DNA of 64,000 bases from Rhizobium favelukesii (lineage in GTDB: Bacteria > Pseudomonadota > Alphaproteobacteria > Rhizobiales > Rhizobiaceae): NCBI RefSeq assembly GCF_000577275.2, contig NZ_HG916852.1, forward strand, positions 3,625,001 through 3,689,000, in the 5' to 3' direction. This document shows, piece by piece, positions 36,595 to 45,716 of the stretch. Position 1 is the stretch's first letter; the number at the start of each line of letters is the position of its first letter. A program made the translations under genes and the position numbers. The notes beneath the pieces are model-generated. The model made no database searches. It was not told the DNA's origin and saw nothing but the letters and a program-made list of their open reading frames with translations.

Positions 36595-37431
36595 ATGCTT
36601 TTCGATACTCACCTGCACATCGTCGATCGGCAGGCGCTCGACTATCCCTGGCTCTCCGGCGCGGGTGATCTCAATCAGGACAACCTCTACGACGATTATG
36701 CGCGGGATGCGCTGCGCTGCGGGATCTCCAATGTCCTGCACATGGAGGTGGACGTCGCGCCCGCGCGCATCGACGACGAGACCAATTATGTCAGGGAAAT
36801 CAGCCGCCGCGCGGGCAGCCTCGTGCGCGGTGTCATTGCCGCCTGTCGACCGGAGGAGAACGGGTTTGCGGACTATCTCGAACGGTCGCTCGCCGATCCC
36901 TTCGTCAAGGGTTTCCGCCGCGTGCTGCATGTGGCTGCCGACGATACGGCAGCACGGCCGCTGTTTCGCGAGAACATCAGGCGGCTATCGGCCACCCGCA
37001 TGAGTTTCGACCTCTGCGTCTTTCCCTACCAATTCGAAACGGTTCTCGCACTCGTCGATCATTGCCCGGATGTTTGCTTCATTCTTGACCATTGCGCCAA
37101 TCCGCCGATCAAGGACGGAATGGACGACGTCTGGCGCAACGGCATCGTCGAGTTTTCCCGACGCCCGAATGTGACCGCCAAGATCTCTGGCGTCATCGCC
37201 TATGGCGATCTCGAAAACTGGTCGGTCGACAGTCTGCGTCCCTATGTCGAGCATACGATCGAGAGCTTCGGCTGGGATCGCGTCGTCTGGGGTAGCGACT
37301 GGCCGGTCTGCACGCTCGGCGGCGGTCTCACCCCTTGGGTCGCCGCCACGCACGCGTTGACATCGGGCTGCAGCGCGGAGGAGCGCGACAAGCTCTACCA
37401 GGCAAACGCGAAACGCATCTGGCCGATGTGA
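36595..37431 (+). CDS. Amidohydrolase, probable L-fuconolactonase
   Basis: 278-residue TIM-barrel hydrolase of the COG3618 family. The N-terminal metal motif is DTHLHIVD; ILDHCANPP and WGSDWPV are the barrel-end histidine and aspartate motifs. L-fucono-1,5-lactonase is the best fit, opening the lactone to L-fuconate, with related sugar lactones also possible. The start at 36595 follows GGGAGG. It is divergent from the SDR gene across 216 bp; fucose dehydrogenase, fuconate dehydratase and a transporter are not in the window. Confidence 0.8.
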   Translation: MLFDTHLHIVDRQALDYPWLSGAGDLNQDNLYDDYARDALRCGISNVLHMEVDVAPARIDDETNYVREISRRAGSLVRGVIAACRPEENGFADYLERSLADPFVKGFRRVLHVAADDTAARPLFRENIRRLSATRMSFDLCVFPYQFETVLALVDHCPDVCFILDHCANPPIKDGMDDVWRNGIVEFSRRPNVTAKISGVIAYGDLENWSVDSLRPYVEHTIESFGWDRVVWGSDWPVCTLGGGLTPWVAATHALTSGCSAEERDKLYQANAKRIWPM

Positions 37432-37640
37432 AAACCAAAGAGGGCGGTGCCACTTCAAATCGCTGACAAGTCAGCCTCCCTCATCCTCGACCTTGTGGCG
37501 GCGATCCAGCGCGTTCAAGTCCTTGAACAGAAAAGACCGTTTTCACGACGCAGACGCGCCGCGGCTGGATTCTGTGACAAGCACAGGAATGAAGGTGACG
37601 GGAGGATCCGCGCCAAACTTGCAGCGACCTCTATCAACAA

Positions 37641-37673
37641 AGAAAAAGAGGGCAGCGCCATCGGCACTGCCCT
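37641..37673 (-). terminator. Intrinsic terminator of tal
   Basis: On the minus strand AGGGCAG (37673-37667) pairs with CTGCCCT (37655-37649) over an 11-nt loop, then CTTTTTCTTT follows. It lies 26 nt past the tal stop. The rest of 37432-37640 shows no gene. Confidence 0.85.
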
Positions 37674-37698
37674 TCTCAAAATCCAATGCACGAAAGCC

Positions 37699-38664
37699 TC
37701 AGGCGGCTGCGAGCTGCAGTTCCTTCTGGACCATGGCGCGCAGCGTGCCGAGATCCTTAGCGAAAGCGCGGATGCCCTCGGCGAGCTTTTCGGTCGCCAT
37801 GGCGTCTTCGTTCATCATCCAGCGGAAGGTCTTCTCGTCGATCGCGATCTTCGGGGCCGGCTTCGTCACGTCTGGCGACAGCTTGCGCTCGAGCTTGCCC
37901 TGATCGTTGGAGAGTTCGTCAAGCAGGTTCGGGGCGATCGTCAGGCGATCGCAACCGGCCAGCGCCTCGATTTCACCAGCGCTGCGGAACGATGCACCCA
38001 TGACGATCGTCTTGATGTCGTTGGCCTTGTAATAATTGTAGATGTCACGGACGGAGATGACGCCCGGATCTTCCTCAGGCGTAAATTCCCTGCCCATCGA
38101 CTTCTTGTACCAGTCGAGAATGCGGCCGACGAAGGGCGAGATCAGGAACACCTTGGCGTCGGCGCAAGCAACGGCCTGGGCCTTCGAGAAGAGAAGCGTC
38201 AGGTTGCAGTCGATGCCTTCCTTCTGCAGGATTTCGGCAGCGCGGATGCCTTCCCAGGTGGAAGCCAGCTTGATGAGGATGCGGTCGCGTTCGATGCCGC
38301 GTTCCTTGTAGGCCGCGATGATGGAACGTGCCTTGGCAAGCGACGCTTCGGTATCGAAGGAGAGGTCCGCATCGACTTCGGTCGACACGCGGCCCGGAAC
38401 GAGCTTCACAAGTGCAGCGCCGACGGAAATCGCCAGACGATCGGCAACGGCCACGGAAACGGCCTCTGGATTGCCGCCCTGCTTTTTGCCCCAGGCAACG
38501 GCTTCCTTGACCGTGTCTGCAAACATCGGCGTACCGAGTGCCTTCAGCACGATACTTGGGTTCGTCGTGCAATCGACGGGCTTCAGACGGGCAACGGCTT
38601 CGATGTCACCGGTATCGGCAACGACCGTGGTAATCTCGCGGAGTTGGTCGAGCTTGGATGTCAT
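37699..38664 (-). CDS. tal: Transaldolase
   Basis: 321-residue class I transaldolase of the pentose phosphate pathway, exchanging a dihydroxyacetone unit between sedoheptulose 7-phosphate and glyceraldehyde 3-phosphate. The N-terminal [10 protein letters not shown] motif and the Schiff-base lysine in [12 protein letters not shown] are intact, along with MGASFRS near the phosphate site. The ATG at 38664 gives the normal E. coli-type length. It is monocistronic and divergent from a SorC regulator across 389 bp. It complements xylAB and polyol catabolism in the same window. Confidence 0.95.
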   Translation of the reverse strand: MTSKLDQLREITTVVADTGDIEAVARLKPVDCTTNPSIVLKALGTPMFADTVKEAVAWGKKQGGNPEAVSVAVADRLAISVGAALVKLVPGRVSTEVDADLSFDTEASLAKARSIIAAYKERGIERDRILIKLASTWEGIRAAEILQKEGIDCNLTLLFSKAQAVACADAKVFLISPFVGRILDWYKKSMGREFTPEEDPGVISVRDIYNYYKANDIKTIVMGASFRSAGEIEALAGCDRLTIAPNLLDELSNDQGKLERKLSPDVTKPAPKIAIDEKTFRWMMNEDAMATEKLAEGIRAFAKDLGTLRAMVQKELQLAAA

Positions 38665-39053
38665 GGTCACTGGTCCTTTTGACTTGAGCTGCGAGCCGAT
38701 GCGAATCTCGCCCGGCAAAAATGATCTACGAATTGGCAGCCTGCATGCTACGCATCAGATTGCGCCCGTCGTTTCCAAACGAGCCGCAAAGCTAGGCGGC
38801 AACTGCGTCGTCCCTGCGAAAAACCGCCCCGACCGCCAAAGGCCGATGGGGATTTCCCGCTTGCCTGCACATTACCTCCTCGGACGCACAGAAGCGACTT
38901 CTTCGCGGCGACTATCGCCATTCCTCCCTAGATATGTCAAGGACATTTGCGCATTTCAATTGACATAAGTGTCACACTCGTCATTATCGGGCAAAATACG
39001 AATCCGTCCTGGCTTGATCGTAAAACTAGGGCGCAATTCGCTCCGGAGGAGAT
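38665..39053. promoter_or_regulatory. Divergent control region, tal / SorC regulator
   Basis: These 389 bp hold no convincing gene. Near the regulator, TGACA-TAAG-TGTCA (38961-38974) is a perfect inverted repeat and runs into the palindrome GTGTCACAC (38969-38977); either could be a SorC-family operator. The region should contain both promoters. Confidence 0.45.
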
Positions 39054-40034
39054 GTGGTCAAGCTCAAACGCGGCACGCACACGGCTTATTCTGAGGCATC
39101 CTCGCTCAGGCTGCGTGCCGCCTGGCTCTATTACAATCAGGGCCTGACCCAGAAGCACGTCGCAGAACAGCTCGGCATCAGCCGCACGACTGTTATTCGC
39201 CTGCTCGACGAGGCGATGAAGCGCAGCGAAGTGCAGATCTGGATCAACGACTCGATTGGCGACTGCGTCGAACTATCGGTCAAACTCGAGCGCGCTTACG
39301 GCCTCGACGAGGCGATCGTCGTCCCCGCACCCGCACACCCCGACGCCAACTCGCTAGCCAAGAGCGTCGGGCTTGCGCTTGGACAGTTTCTCTCCGAGGC
39401 CATTCCCGACGATTACACCATCGGCGTCGGCTGGGGCCGCACCATGACCGCATCGCTGTCCAGTTTTCGGCCGCCTCGGCGCGACAATTGCAAGGTCGTC
39501 TCCCTGCTCGGCGGCGTCGTCGCCGTCCACCAGACGAACCCGATCGACTACACCTGGCGTCTGGCGAGCCAGCTCGGTGCGGAGTGCTACATGTTCCTCG
39601 CGCCGCTGCTTGTGGATTCGACCGAGACGAAGCGAAACCTTGTCGAAAAATGCGGGCTGGACACGATTTATCGCCTGGCGGAAACGCTGGATCTCGCGAT
39701 CGTCAGCTGCGGCGACATCGGGCCGCATTCCACGTCCTTGTCGGAAGGCTGGATCTCGAAGGCCGAGTTGCAGCAGCTGATCGACGCCGGCTGCGTCTGC
39801 GACACCATGTTCAACTTCCTCGACAAGGACGGCAATACGATCGATCACTCGATCAACAGCCGCGTCATGTCGGTGGACCTCGACACGCTGAAAAAAGCAA
39901 AGCACATCGTGCTGTCATCGGGCGGCGCCCATCGCGCCGTGGCAATTCGGGCCACGATCAAGCGGATCGGCTGCAATACGCTGATTACCGACGAAAGTGC
40001 CGCCAAGGTGCTGCTGGACCTAGCGGCACAATAA
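39054..40034 (+). CDS. SorC-family sugar-binding transcriptional regulator
   Basis: 326 residues. The N-terminal helix-turn-helix is LYYNQGLTQKHVAEQLGISR (about residues 25-45), and the remainder is the SorC sugar-phosphate sensor domain (IGVGWGRTM and VVSLLGGVVAVHQ are typical). The start is GTG at 39054, placed only a few bases after GGAGGA, which is unusually close; an ATG at 39052 is out of frame. Facing tal, it may regulate pentose phosphate metabolism or itself, but this is inferred from position alone. Confidence 0.85.
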   Translation: MVKLKRGTHTAYSEASSLRLRAAWLYYNQGLTQKHVAEQLGISRTTVIRLLDEAMKRSEVQIWINDSIGDCVELSVKLERAYGLDEAIVVPAPAHPDANSLAKSVGLALGQFLSEAIPDDYTIGVGWGRTMTASLSSFRPPRRDNCKVVSLLGGVVAVHQTNPIDYTWRLASQLGAECYMFLAPLLVDSTETKRNLVEKCGLDTIYRLAETLDLAIVSCGDIGPHSTSLSEGWISKAELQQLIDAGCVCDTMFNFLDKDGNTIDHSINSRVMSVDLDTLKKAKHIVLSSGGAHRAVAIRATIKRIGCNTLITDESAAKVLLDLAAQ

Positions 40035-40049
40035 AAGCCGAAGCCAGCC

Positions 40050-40922
40050 TCAGGCGTGGGCGGCTTCCCAGCCCAGTATGGCCCGCTTGCGGGTGAGGCC
40101 CCAGTGATAGCCGGTCAAGGCGCCGCCCTTGCCGACCGCCCGATGGCAGGGGACCACAAAGGAAATCGGGTTGGCACCGACCGCCGCACCAACCGCGCGC
40201 ATCGCCTTTGGCCGGCCGATGTCATTGGCGATATCGCTATAGGTGACGGCCCTGCCGAAGGGAATCTTCAACAGACTTTCCCATACCTCCACCTGGAAAT
40301 CGGTGCCGATCAGCACGACGCGCAGCGGCTGCTCCGACGTCCAGCGGCCGGGCTCGAATATGCGCTCGGCATAGGGCGCTGTTGCTTCGGCATCCTCGAC
40401 GTAACTCGCATTCGGCCAGCGGCATGTCATGTCATCAAGACAAGCCGCCTCGTCCCCGAGATCGCTGAAAGCAAGCCCCGCCAGGCCACGGTCCGTCGCC
40501 ATGACGAGCGCAACGCCGAACGGCGAAGGATGGAAGCCGTAGCGGATCGTCAGCCCGCCGCCCTTGGCCTTCCATTCGCCAGGTGACATGGCCTCATGCG
40601 TGACGAACAGATCGTGCAGACGGCTGGGGCCGGAAAGCCCGACCTCGATCGACGTCTCCAGCAATGGCATCGCTTCTTCGCGCAGAAGCCGCTTTGCATG
40701 GTCGAGCGTGACGGCCTGCAGGAAAGCCTTCGGAGACAGGCCGGCCCACCGCGTAAACGTCTTCTGCAACTGCGTCGGCGATTGGCTCAGCCGCGCTGCA
40801 ATCGTTTCGAGAGACGGCTGATCGCGATAGTCCTCGGTGATGAGTTCGATCACCTGGCGTACGGTCTCATAATCAGAGCCATCGGGCGTGATGTCGTTGT
40901 TCAGCTTGGCTACCATATTCAT
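40050..40922 (-). CDS. Ada-like O6-methylguanine-DNA methyltransferase with AraC domain
   Basis: 290 residues. An AraC-type helix-turn-helix covers about 20-115 (LETIAARLSQSPTQLQKTFT) and the C-terminal methyltransferase domain about 125-290. The acceptor Cys259 is in VVPCHRAVG. The N-terminal zinc/phosphotriester domain of full Ada is missing, so methyl-triester sensing is not expected; direct repair of O6-methylguanine is. ATGs at 40922 and 40916 are both possible. It is convergent with the SorC gene (15 bp apart). Confidence 0.9.
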   Translation of the reverse strand: MNMVAKLNNDITPDGSDYETVRQVIELITEDYRDQPSLETIAARLSQSPTQLQKTFTRWAGLSPKAFLQAVTLDHAKRLLREEAMPLLETSIEVGLSGPSRLHDLFVTHEAMSPGEWKAKGGGLTIRYGFHPSPFGVALVMATDRGLAGLAFSDLGDEAACLDDMTCRWPNASYVEDAEATAPYAERIFEPGRWTSEQPLRVVLIGTDFQVEVWESLLKIPFGRAVTYSDIANDIGRPKAMRAVGAAVGANPISFVVPCHRAVGKGGALTGYHWGLTRKRAILGWEAAHA

Positions 40923-40990
40923 GATCTTTCTCCTTGTACCAAGGAGATAGTCAAGTGGCCCTCGCAAACCACCCGATTCTTGCGTGCCGA

Positions 40991-41485
40991 TCAAATCCGC
41001 TGCTTGACGGTGGCAAGCGCCCGCTTGAAGGCCCTGGCAAAGCTTTCGCGGTCATCGGGATTGAGGAAGGAACCGATATCCGTGCCCCGCCCCTCCCCGG
41101 AAATATACATGGAAAGGATGCCGATTTCCTGATGCCGGCGGACGAAGAAGCGCGTCCAGAAGGGATTGAAATGATGTTCGACCATCCGCCCGGAAGGCGC
41201 GAACTTGCGCACCAAAATATCACTACGCGACACGGTCACTTCCTCCCGCACCCGGCCGGAACGGTAGTTCAACCAGAAGGCGCCGTAGAGCAACAGAAAA
41301 TCCAACCCGAAAAAGAAGCCGATCGGCCAGGCGCCCGTCGCCACAAAGAACATGCCATACATGCAACACACCGCACCGGTCACAAGCAGCAAGACCTTGA
41401 AACCCTTGCGGCCAAGCGACCGATAAGGAAAAAGCTCGGCGGCAAAAACAGGTTGTTCGTTGGCTCTATCAGCGTTGCTTTCCAT
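40991..41485 (-). CDS. DUF2244 family membrane protein
   Basis: 164 residues. A short N-terminal leader precedes two membrane helices (GFKVLLLVTGAVCCMYGMFF and IGFFFGLDFLLLYGAFWL), then a cytosolic domain (REEVTVSRSDILVRKF to FARAFKRAL). This fits DUF2244, a common alphaproteobacterial family of unknown function. An alternative ATG at 41512 has a GGAG site, and that start codon would interlock with the nth start on the other strand. It is divergent from nth, a frequent pairing in rhizobia as far as I recall. Confidence 0.82.
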   Translation of the reverse strand: MESNADRANEQPVFAAELFPYRSLGRKGFKVLLLVTGAVCCMYGMFFVATGAWPIGFFFGLDFLLLYGAFWLNYRSGRVREEVTVSRSDILVRKFAPSGRMVEHHFNPFWTRFFVRRHQEIGILSMYISGEGRGTDIGSFLNPDDRESFARAFKRALATVKQRI

Positions 41486-41510
41486 CATGGCTGCCAAGTA
41501 TAGGTTTTCC

Positions 41511-42293
41511 ATGCCAACTCCGAAACTCAAATCCGCCGCCACATCGCCGCAGACCTCAAAAGTGATCCTTCACCGCAAGAAGCCGGCAACGATCCGTTCC
41601 GCCTATTCCGAAGCCGAGCGCGAGGAGATATTCCGCCGCTTCTCCGTCCAGCGCCCGGAGCCCAGTGGCGAACTTGAGCATACAAACCCGTTCACACTTG
41701 TCGTCGCCGTGGCCCTGTCCGCCCAGGCGACGGATGCCGGCGTCAACAAGGCGACGCGCGCGCTCTTCAAGATCGCCGACACGCCCGAAAAGATGCTGGC
41801 GCTCGGTGAGGAACGGGTGCGGGATTACATCAAGACGATCGGCCTTTATCGCAACAAGGCGAAGAACGTCATCGCTCTCTCGCAGATCCTGGTCGAGAAA
41901 TTCGGCGGCGTCGTGCCGCAAACGCGCGACGAGCTGGTGACGCTTCCCGGTGTTGGCCGCAAAACCGCCAACGTCGTGCTCTCCATGGCCTTCGGTCAGG
42001 CGACAATGGCGGTGGATACCCACATTTTCCGCATCGCCAACCGCATCAGGCTGGCGCCGGGTAAGACGCCGGATGAGGTCGAGGAACGGCTGATGAAGGT
42101 CGTCCCGAAGCGCTACCTCTATCACGCGCACCACTGGCTCATCCTGCATGGCCGCTACACCTGCAAGGCCCGCAAGCCGGAATGTGAGCGTTGCGTCATC
42201 GCCGACATCTGCAAATCGCCCGAGAAGACCTGCGACGTGCCGGCGCCGCTGGTCGAGCTACCGCGCCAAGTGATTGGAGAGGCCGTCGAGTAA
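41511..42293 (+). CDS. nth: Endonuclease III
   Basis: 260-residue DNA glycosylase/AP lyase that removes oxidised pyrimidines. The helix-hairpin-helix LPGVGRKTANVV carries the catalytic Lys151, and Asp169 is in AVDTHIFR. The [4Fe-4S] cluster cysteines follow the canonical C-x6-C-x2-C-x5-C spacing (CKARKPECERCVIADIC). About 35 basic residues precede the core, a longer N-terminus than in E. coli Nth. The ATG at 41511 is chosen over one at 41460 on family alignment; the ribosome site is weak. Confidence 0.95.
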   Translation: MPTPKLKSAATSPQTSKVILHRKKPATIRSAYSEAEREEIFRRFSVQRPEPSGELEHTNPFTLVVAVALSAQATDAGVNKATRALFKIADTPEKMLALGEERVRDYIKTIGLYRNKAKNVIALSQILVEKFGGVVPQTRDELVTLPGVGRKTANVVLSMAFGQATMAVDTHIFRIANRIRLAPGKTPDEVEERLMKVVPKRYLYHAHHWLILHGRYTCKARKPECERCVIADICKSPEKTCDVPAPLVELPRQVIGEAVE

Positions 42294-42329
42294 GCCTGGA
42301 GGCAGATTTCGGCACGCTCCACCTGACCC

Positions 42330-43043
42330 TTAGCCGCGAAGTCCCATGTCCTCGCGGGAAATCAGTTTGTGCAGGTGCACCATCAGCCCGGCGGCGAAGA
42401 GCGGCGTCAGCAGATTGACGATCGGGATGGCCAGGAAGGCAGCAATGACAAGCCCCGCGAGAAAGACCGTCGCCGCATGCTTGGCGCGGAACGACCGTGC
42501 CTCCTGCGGCGAACGGAACCGCATCGCGGCAAACTCGAAGAATTCCCGGCCAAGCAGGTAGCCGTTGACGAGGAAGAACGCGATCAGGTTGATGCCCGGC
42601 ACGAAGAGCAGGAAGAGCGCGATGATATTGCCAAGGATGACGACGCCGAGAAACTTGATAGAGCTTGCGAGCGCCGGACCGAGCGGCATTGCTGTGCCAG
42701 GCAGATCCGAGGGATAGTCCCGCTTTTCCACCACCTCGGCCACATCGTCGAGAAACAGGCCGGCGATCAGCGCTGTTACCGGTGACAGCAACAGCGCCAA
42801 CCCGAGCGCAAGCCCGATGGCGGCAGCGATCGCAAACACGAAGCCGAGCCACCCCGCCCAATCCGGCATCGCGGGAAAAAAGCTGGCAATCCACGGAAAA
42901 ACGAACGACATAAAGGCACTGCGCAGCGCCAGCCAAAGCCCGGCAAGCACCAGAAGAGTCAATCCCAGGACCTTCCAGAAGACTGAGCGTGTTTCCGCAG
43001 CAAAAAGATTGATGAGGGATAGGCGTGACGCCTGAAAGATCAT
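42330..43043 (-). CDS. EI24/CysZ-like membrane protein
   Basis: 237 residues with about four to six membrane segments (VLGLTLLVLAGLWLALRSAF, IAAAIGLALGLALLLSPVTA, ILGNIIALFLLFVPGINLIA, FLAGLVIAAFLAIPIVN). The stretch INLIAFFLVNGYLLGREFFE is characteristic of the EI24/CysZ family. Escherichia CysZ assists sulfate uptake, but rhizobial members are not proven to. The ATG at 43043 marks a sensible family start; upstream frame to 43235 has no membrane character and overlaps the divergent regulator region. No sulfate genes adjoin it. Confidence 0.82.
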   Translation of the reverse strand: MIFQASRLSLINLFAAETRSVFWKVLGLTLLVLAGLWLALRSAFMSFVFPWIASFFPAMPDWAGWLGFVFAIAAAIGLALGLALLLSPVTALIAGLFLDDVAEVVEKRDYPSDLPGTAMPLGPALASSIKFLGVVILGNIIALFLLFVPGINLIAFFLVNGYLLGREFFEFAAMRFRSPQEARSFRAKHAATVFLAGLVIAAFLAIPIVNLLTPLFAAGLMVHLHKLISREDMGLRG

Positions 43044-43273
43044 CCTGAGGTCTCCGGTTGCAATAACCATGTAGGAATCTGCACTTTGAACGGCAAGGCT
43101 GAAATAAATTCCGTCGATCGACCCAAAACTTGTCGGAAAATCTATGTTAATATATAGTAATTTATCATCTATGAGTGTTTGATCCTGAGACGCAGCTTCC
43201 GGAATAGTTGCAAACGACAAGGGTGGGCCCTGCATATCCGAGAAATGCTTCCGGGAAGATCAGGACGGCTGAC

Positions 43274-44128
43274 GTGGAAGATTTTGTCCAGAAGCTCCGC
43301 CAATATGCCAAGTCCGGCACCCCGGCCGAACGACGGATCGCGAAATATTTCTCCGAGCATCTGAACGACCTGCCGTTCGAAACAGCCGCCTCCGTTGCCG
43401 ATCGGCTGGATCTGAGCCCAATGACGGTGGGCCGTTTTTTGCGTGCGCTCGGCTATCAGGGGCTCGACAGCGTCAAGGTCCACATTCGCGAGACAAGCGC
43501 CATCTCGCCGACGCAGATGCAGGCGTCGCTCACCGAGCTGCAGACCGACGCTTCCGCCGGTAAGCCGCTCGCGGTACTTGTCTCCGAACAGATCCAGGCG
43601 CTGCACCATATCTACCATCTGACGGGCCAGCCACAGTGGAACGAGGCAGTGTCGATGATATCGGCCGCTCATGAGGTTTTTGTCGCCTCGCATGCGCGCC
43701 TGTCCGGTTTCGCGTCCCACTTTGCACAGCGATTGACCTATGCCCGCGACGGCATTCATGCGCTTGATGGAACGGGCAGCCGTTTCGCCGAGCTTTTCGC
43801 ACGGCTCGATGGCAATGACGCGTTGCTCGTCGTGATCGACAGTCGTCGTTTCGGCAAAGCCCGCTTGCTGGCCCGGACGGCACGGCGCTACGGATACAAG
43901 GTCATCCTGATCACCGCACAAGGCGCCAACTGGATTCCCGATCAGGCCAATCTTGTGCTCGCCCTTCCGTCTGCCCGCTCCGATGGCGACGACAACCTGC
44001 CACCGCTGATGGCCCTGCTCGACTGTCTGTCAGAAGCCGTGATCGCCGCCGCCGGCGAAGAAGCGAGTGCCCGCACCCGTCGTATGACCGAATTTGGTAG
44101 CATGCTCGGGGAGGGCGGAAACCGCTAG
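43274..44128 (+). CDS. RpiR-family transcriptional regulator
   Basis: 284 residues. The N-terminal HTH_6 domain (RRIAKYFSEHLNDLPFETAA, then SVADRLDLSPMTVGRFLRAL) is followed by a SIS sugar-phosphate-binding domain (about residues 120-250). The GTG at 43274 is proposed as start, with GGA upstream; a TTG at 43208 adds 22 residues. RpiR proteins sense phosphosugars. It ends 4 bp from the convergent FGGY kinase, so control of the polyol operon is possible but not shown. An AT-rich stretch at 43143-43170 probably holds its promoter. Confidence 0.87.
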   Translation: MEDFVQKLRQYAKSGTPAERRIAKYFSEHLNDLPFETAASVADRLDLSPMTVGRFLRALGYQGLDSVKVHIRETSAISPTQMQASLTELQTDASAGKPLAVLVSEQIQALHHIYHLTGQPQWNEAVSMISAAHEVFVASHARLSGFASHFAQRLTYARDGIHALDGTGSRFAELFARLDGNDALLVVIDSRRFGKARLLARTARRYGYKVILITAQGANWIPDQANLVLALPSARSDGDDNLPPLMALLDCLSEAVIAAAGEEASARTRRMTEFGSMLGEGGNR

Positions 44129-44132
44129 GCGT

Positions 44133-45716
44133 CTACTCCATCGCCTCCAGTTCGGCGCGATGACGATACATGCCAAGCAGCCTGCGATAATCGCGGTCAT
44201 AAAGGGCCCGTTTGGCCGCATTCGGCAGTCGCTCTTCGCCGCCGGGATACATGGCCGATCCGGCTTCTGCGAGATCTCCATAGAGACCGCAGGCTACGGA
44301 AGCGGCCATCGCCGTGCCAAGGAGTACGGCCTCGTTCATCTTCGGCACCACAACCTTGCAGCCGGTTGCATCCGAATAGAGCTCCATCAGCACCGGGTTC
44401 TTCACGTGGCCGCCAGCGACATGCAACGTGTCCGGCACATAGCCATATTCCTTCATCCGCTCGAGGATGTGGCGGATCCCGAGCGCAATCGCCACTGCTG
44501 TGCGCCAATAGAGCGCGCAGAGCCCATCGAAGGACGTGTCGAGGGTCAGACCGCTGATACCGCCGACGGCATGCGGGTCGGCGAGCGGCGAGCGGTTGCC
44601 GTGAAAATCAGGCAGGACGAAGATCCGGGCGCCGAATTCGTCCCCCTCCTCGGAGCGAAGCTGCGCAATGCGGAAGACGATCTTCTGATGCAGCGCCGCA
44701 GTCGGTTCGCCGCCAGCCGCGTGCATCCGCACGATATGATCGAGCAACGCACCCGTCGCCGATTGCCCTGCCTCAACCAGCCAGGACTTTGGAAAGACAG
44801 CTTCGTAGTATGGACCCCACATGCCGTGACTCGGCTTGCGCTCGCGCGAGAAGGACACGATACAGCTCGACGTGCCGGCAATGAGCGCAAGTTGGCGTTC
44901 CAGCCGGCGGGCATCTTGTGCCTCACCGCCAAGCGCGCCCAGCGCCCCTGCATAGGCATCGATCATGCCTGCGGAGACATGGCACGCCGTCGTCAATCCG
45001 AGCGCCGAGGCGGCTTCCTGCGTCAGCGTCCCGACACTCTCGCCGACCGGCACTGTTTCCTCCGGCAGCCGTCCACGTTCGAGGAGGTCATCAAGCCCGA
45101 TCTGCTCGAGAAAATCCTTCTGCCACCCCTTGTTGAGATGCGCGAGATAGTTCCACTTGGCCGTCAGCGTGCAGCGCGAGCGGGCAAGCGCGCCGGTCGC
45201 CTTCCAGGTCATGAAATCGGCGAGGTCGAACAGATAGCCGGTGTTCATCCAGGTGCCAGGCAGCTTTTTCTTCAGCCACATCAGCTTTGGCATTTCCATT
45301 TCCGGCGACATGAAATGCCCGGAATGCTCCAGCACGGGATGCTCCGTGGCCGTGCAGAAATCGGCTTCTCTCAGCGCCCGATGGTCGAGCCAGACGATCG
45401 TGTCGAAGCGCCGTTCTCCGCCGGTGGAAACGCTGATCTGGCCGCCATCGACATCGCGCACGACGAGCGAACAGGTGGCGTCGAAGCCGATCGCGCCCAC
45501 CGATGCAGGCGCCGCACCCGATTGCTCCATCGCCTTGCGCACGGCAATGCAGACCGCCGACCAGATGTCTTCGGAATCGTGTTCTGCGTGGTTCTCACGC
45601 GGCCTGTTCATGATGATCGGGTGTTCGGCCTTGCCCAGCAGCGCGCCGCGAGCGTCGAAGACGCCGGCGCGCGCACTGCCCGTGCCGATATCGACCGCAA
45701 CCACATGCTGAGGCAT
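44133..45716 (-). CDS. FGGY-family carbohydrate kinase, D-ribulokinase-like
   Basis: 527 residues, longer than xylulokinase and matching the YDR109C/D-ribulokinase branch. The ATPase-core motif is VAVDIGTGSARAGVFDARG; family-typical GFDATCSLVV, TIVWLDHRA and HVAGGHVKNPVLMEL are present. It phosphorylates a ketose, most likely ribulose or a polyol-derived ketose such as xylulose. Last gene of the smo/mtl cluster; its start overlaps the previous stop (TAATG), so translation is coupled to the HAD phosphatase. Confidence 0.88.
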   Translation of the reverse strand: MPQHVVAVDIGTGSARAGVFDARGALLGKAEHPIIMNRPRENHAEHDSEDIWSAVCIAVRKAMEQSGAAPASVGAIGFDATCSLVVRDVDGGQISVSTGGERRFDTIVWLDHRALREADFCTATEHPVLEHSGHFMSPEMEMPKLMWLKKKLPGTWMNTGYLFDLADFMTWKATGALARSRCTLTAKWNYLAHLNKGWQKDFLEQIGLDDLLERGRLPEETVPVGESVGTLTQEAASALGLTTACHVSAGMIDAYAGALGALGGEAQDARRLERQLALIAGTSSCIVSFSRERKPSHGMWGPYYEAVFPKSWLVEAGQSATGALLDHIVRMHAAGGEPTAALHQKIVFRIAQLRSEEGDEFGARIFVLPDFHGNRSPLADPHAVGGISGLTLDTSFDGLCALYWRTAVAIALGIRHILERMKEYGYVPDTLHVAGGHVKNPVLMELYSDATGCKVVVPKMNEAVLLGTAMAASVACGLYGDLAEAGSAMYPGGEERLPNAAKRALYDRDYRRLLGMYRHRAELEAME

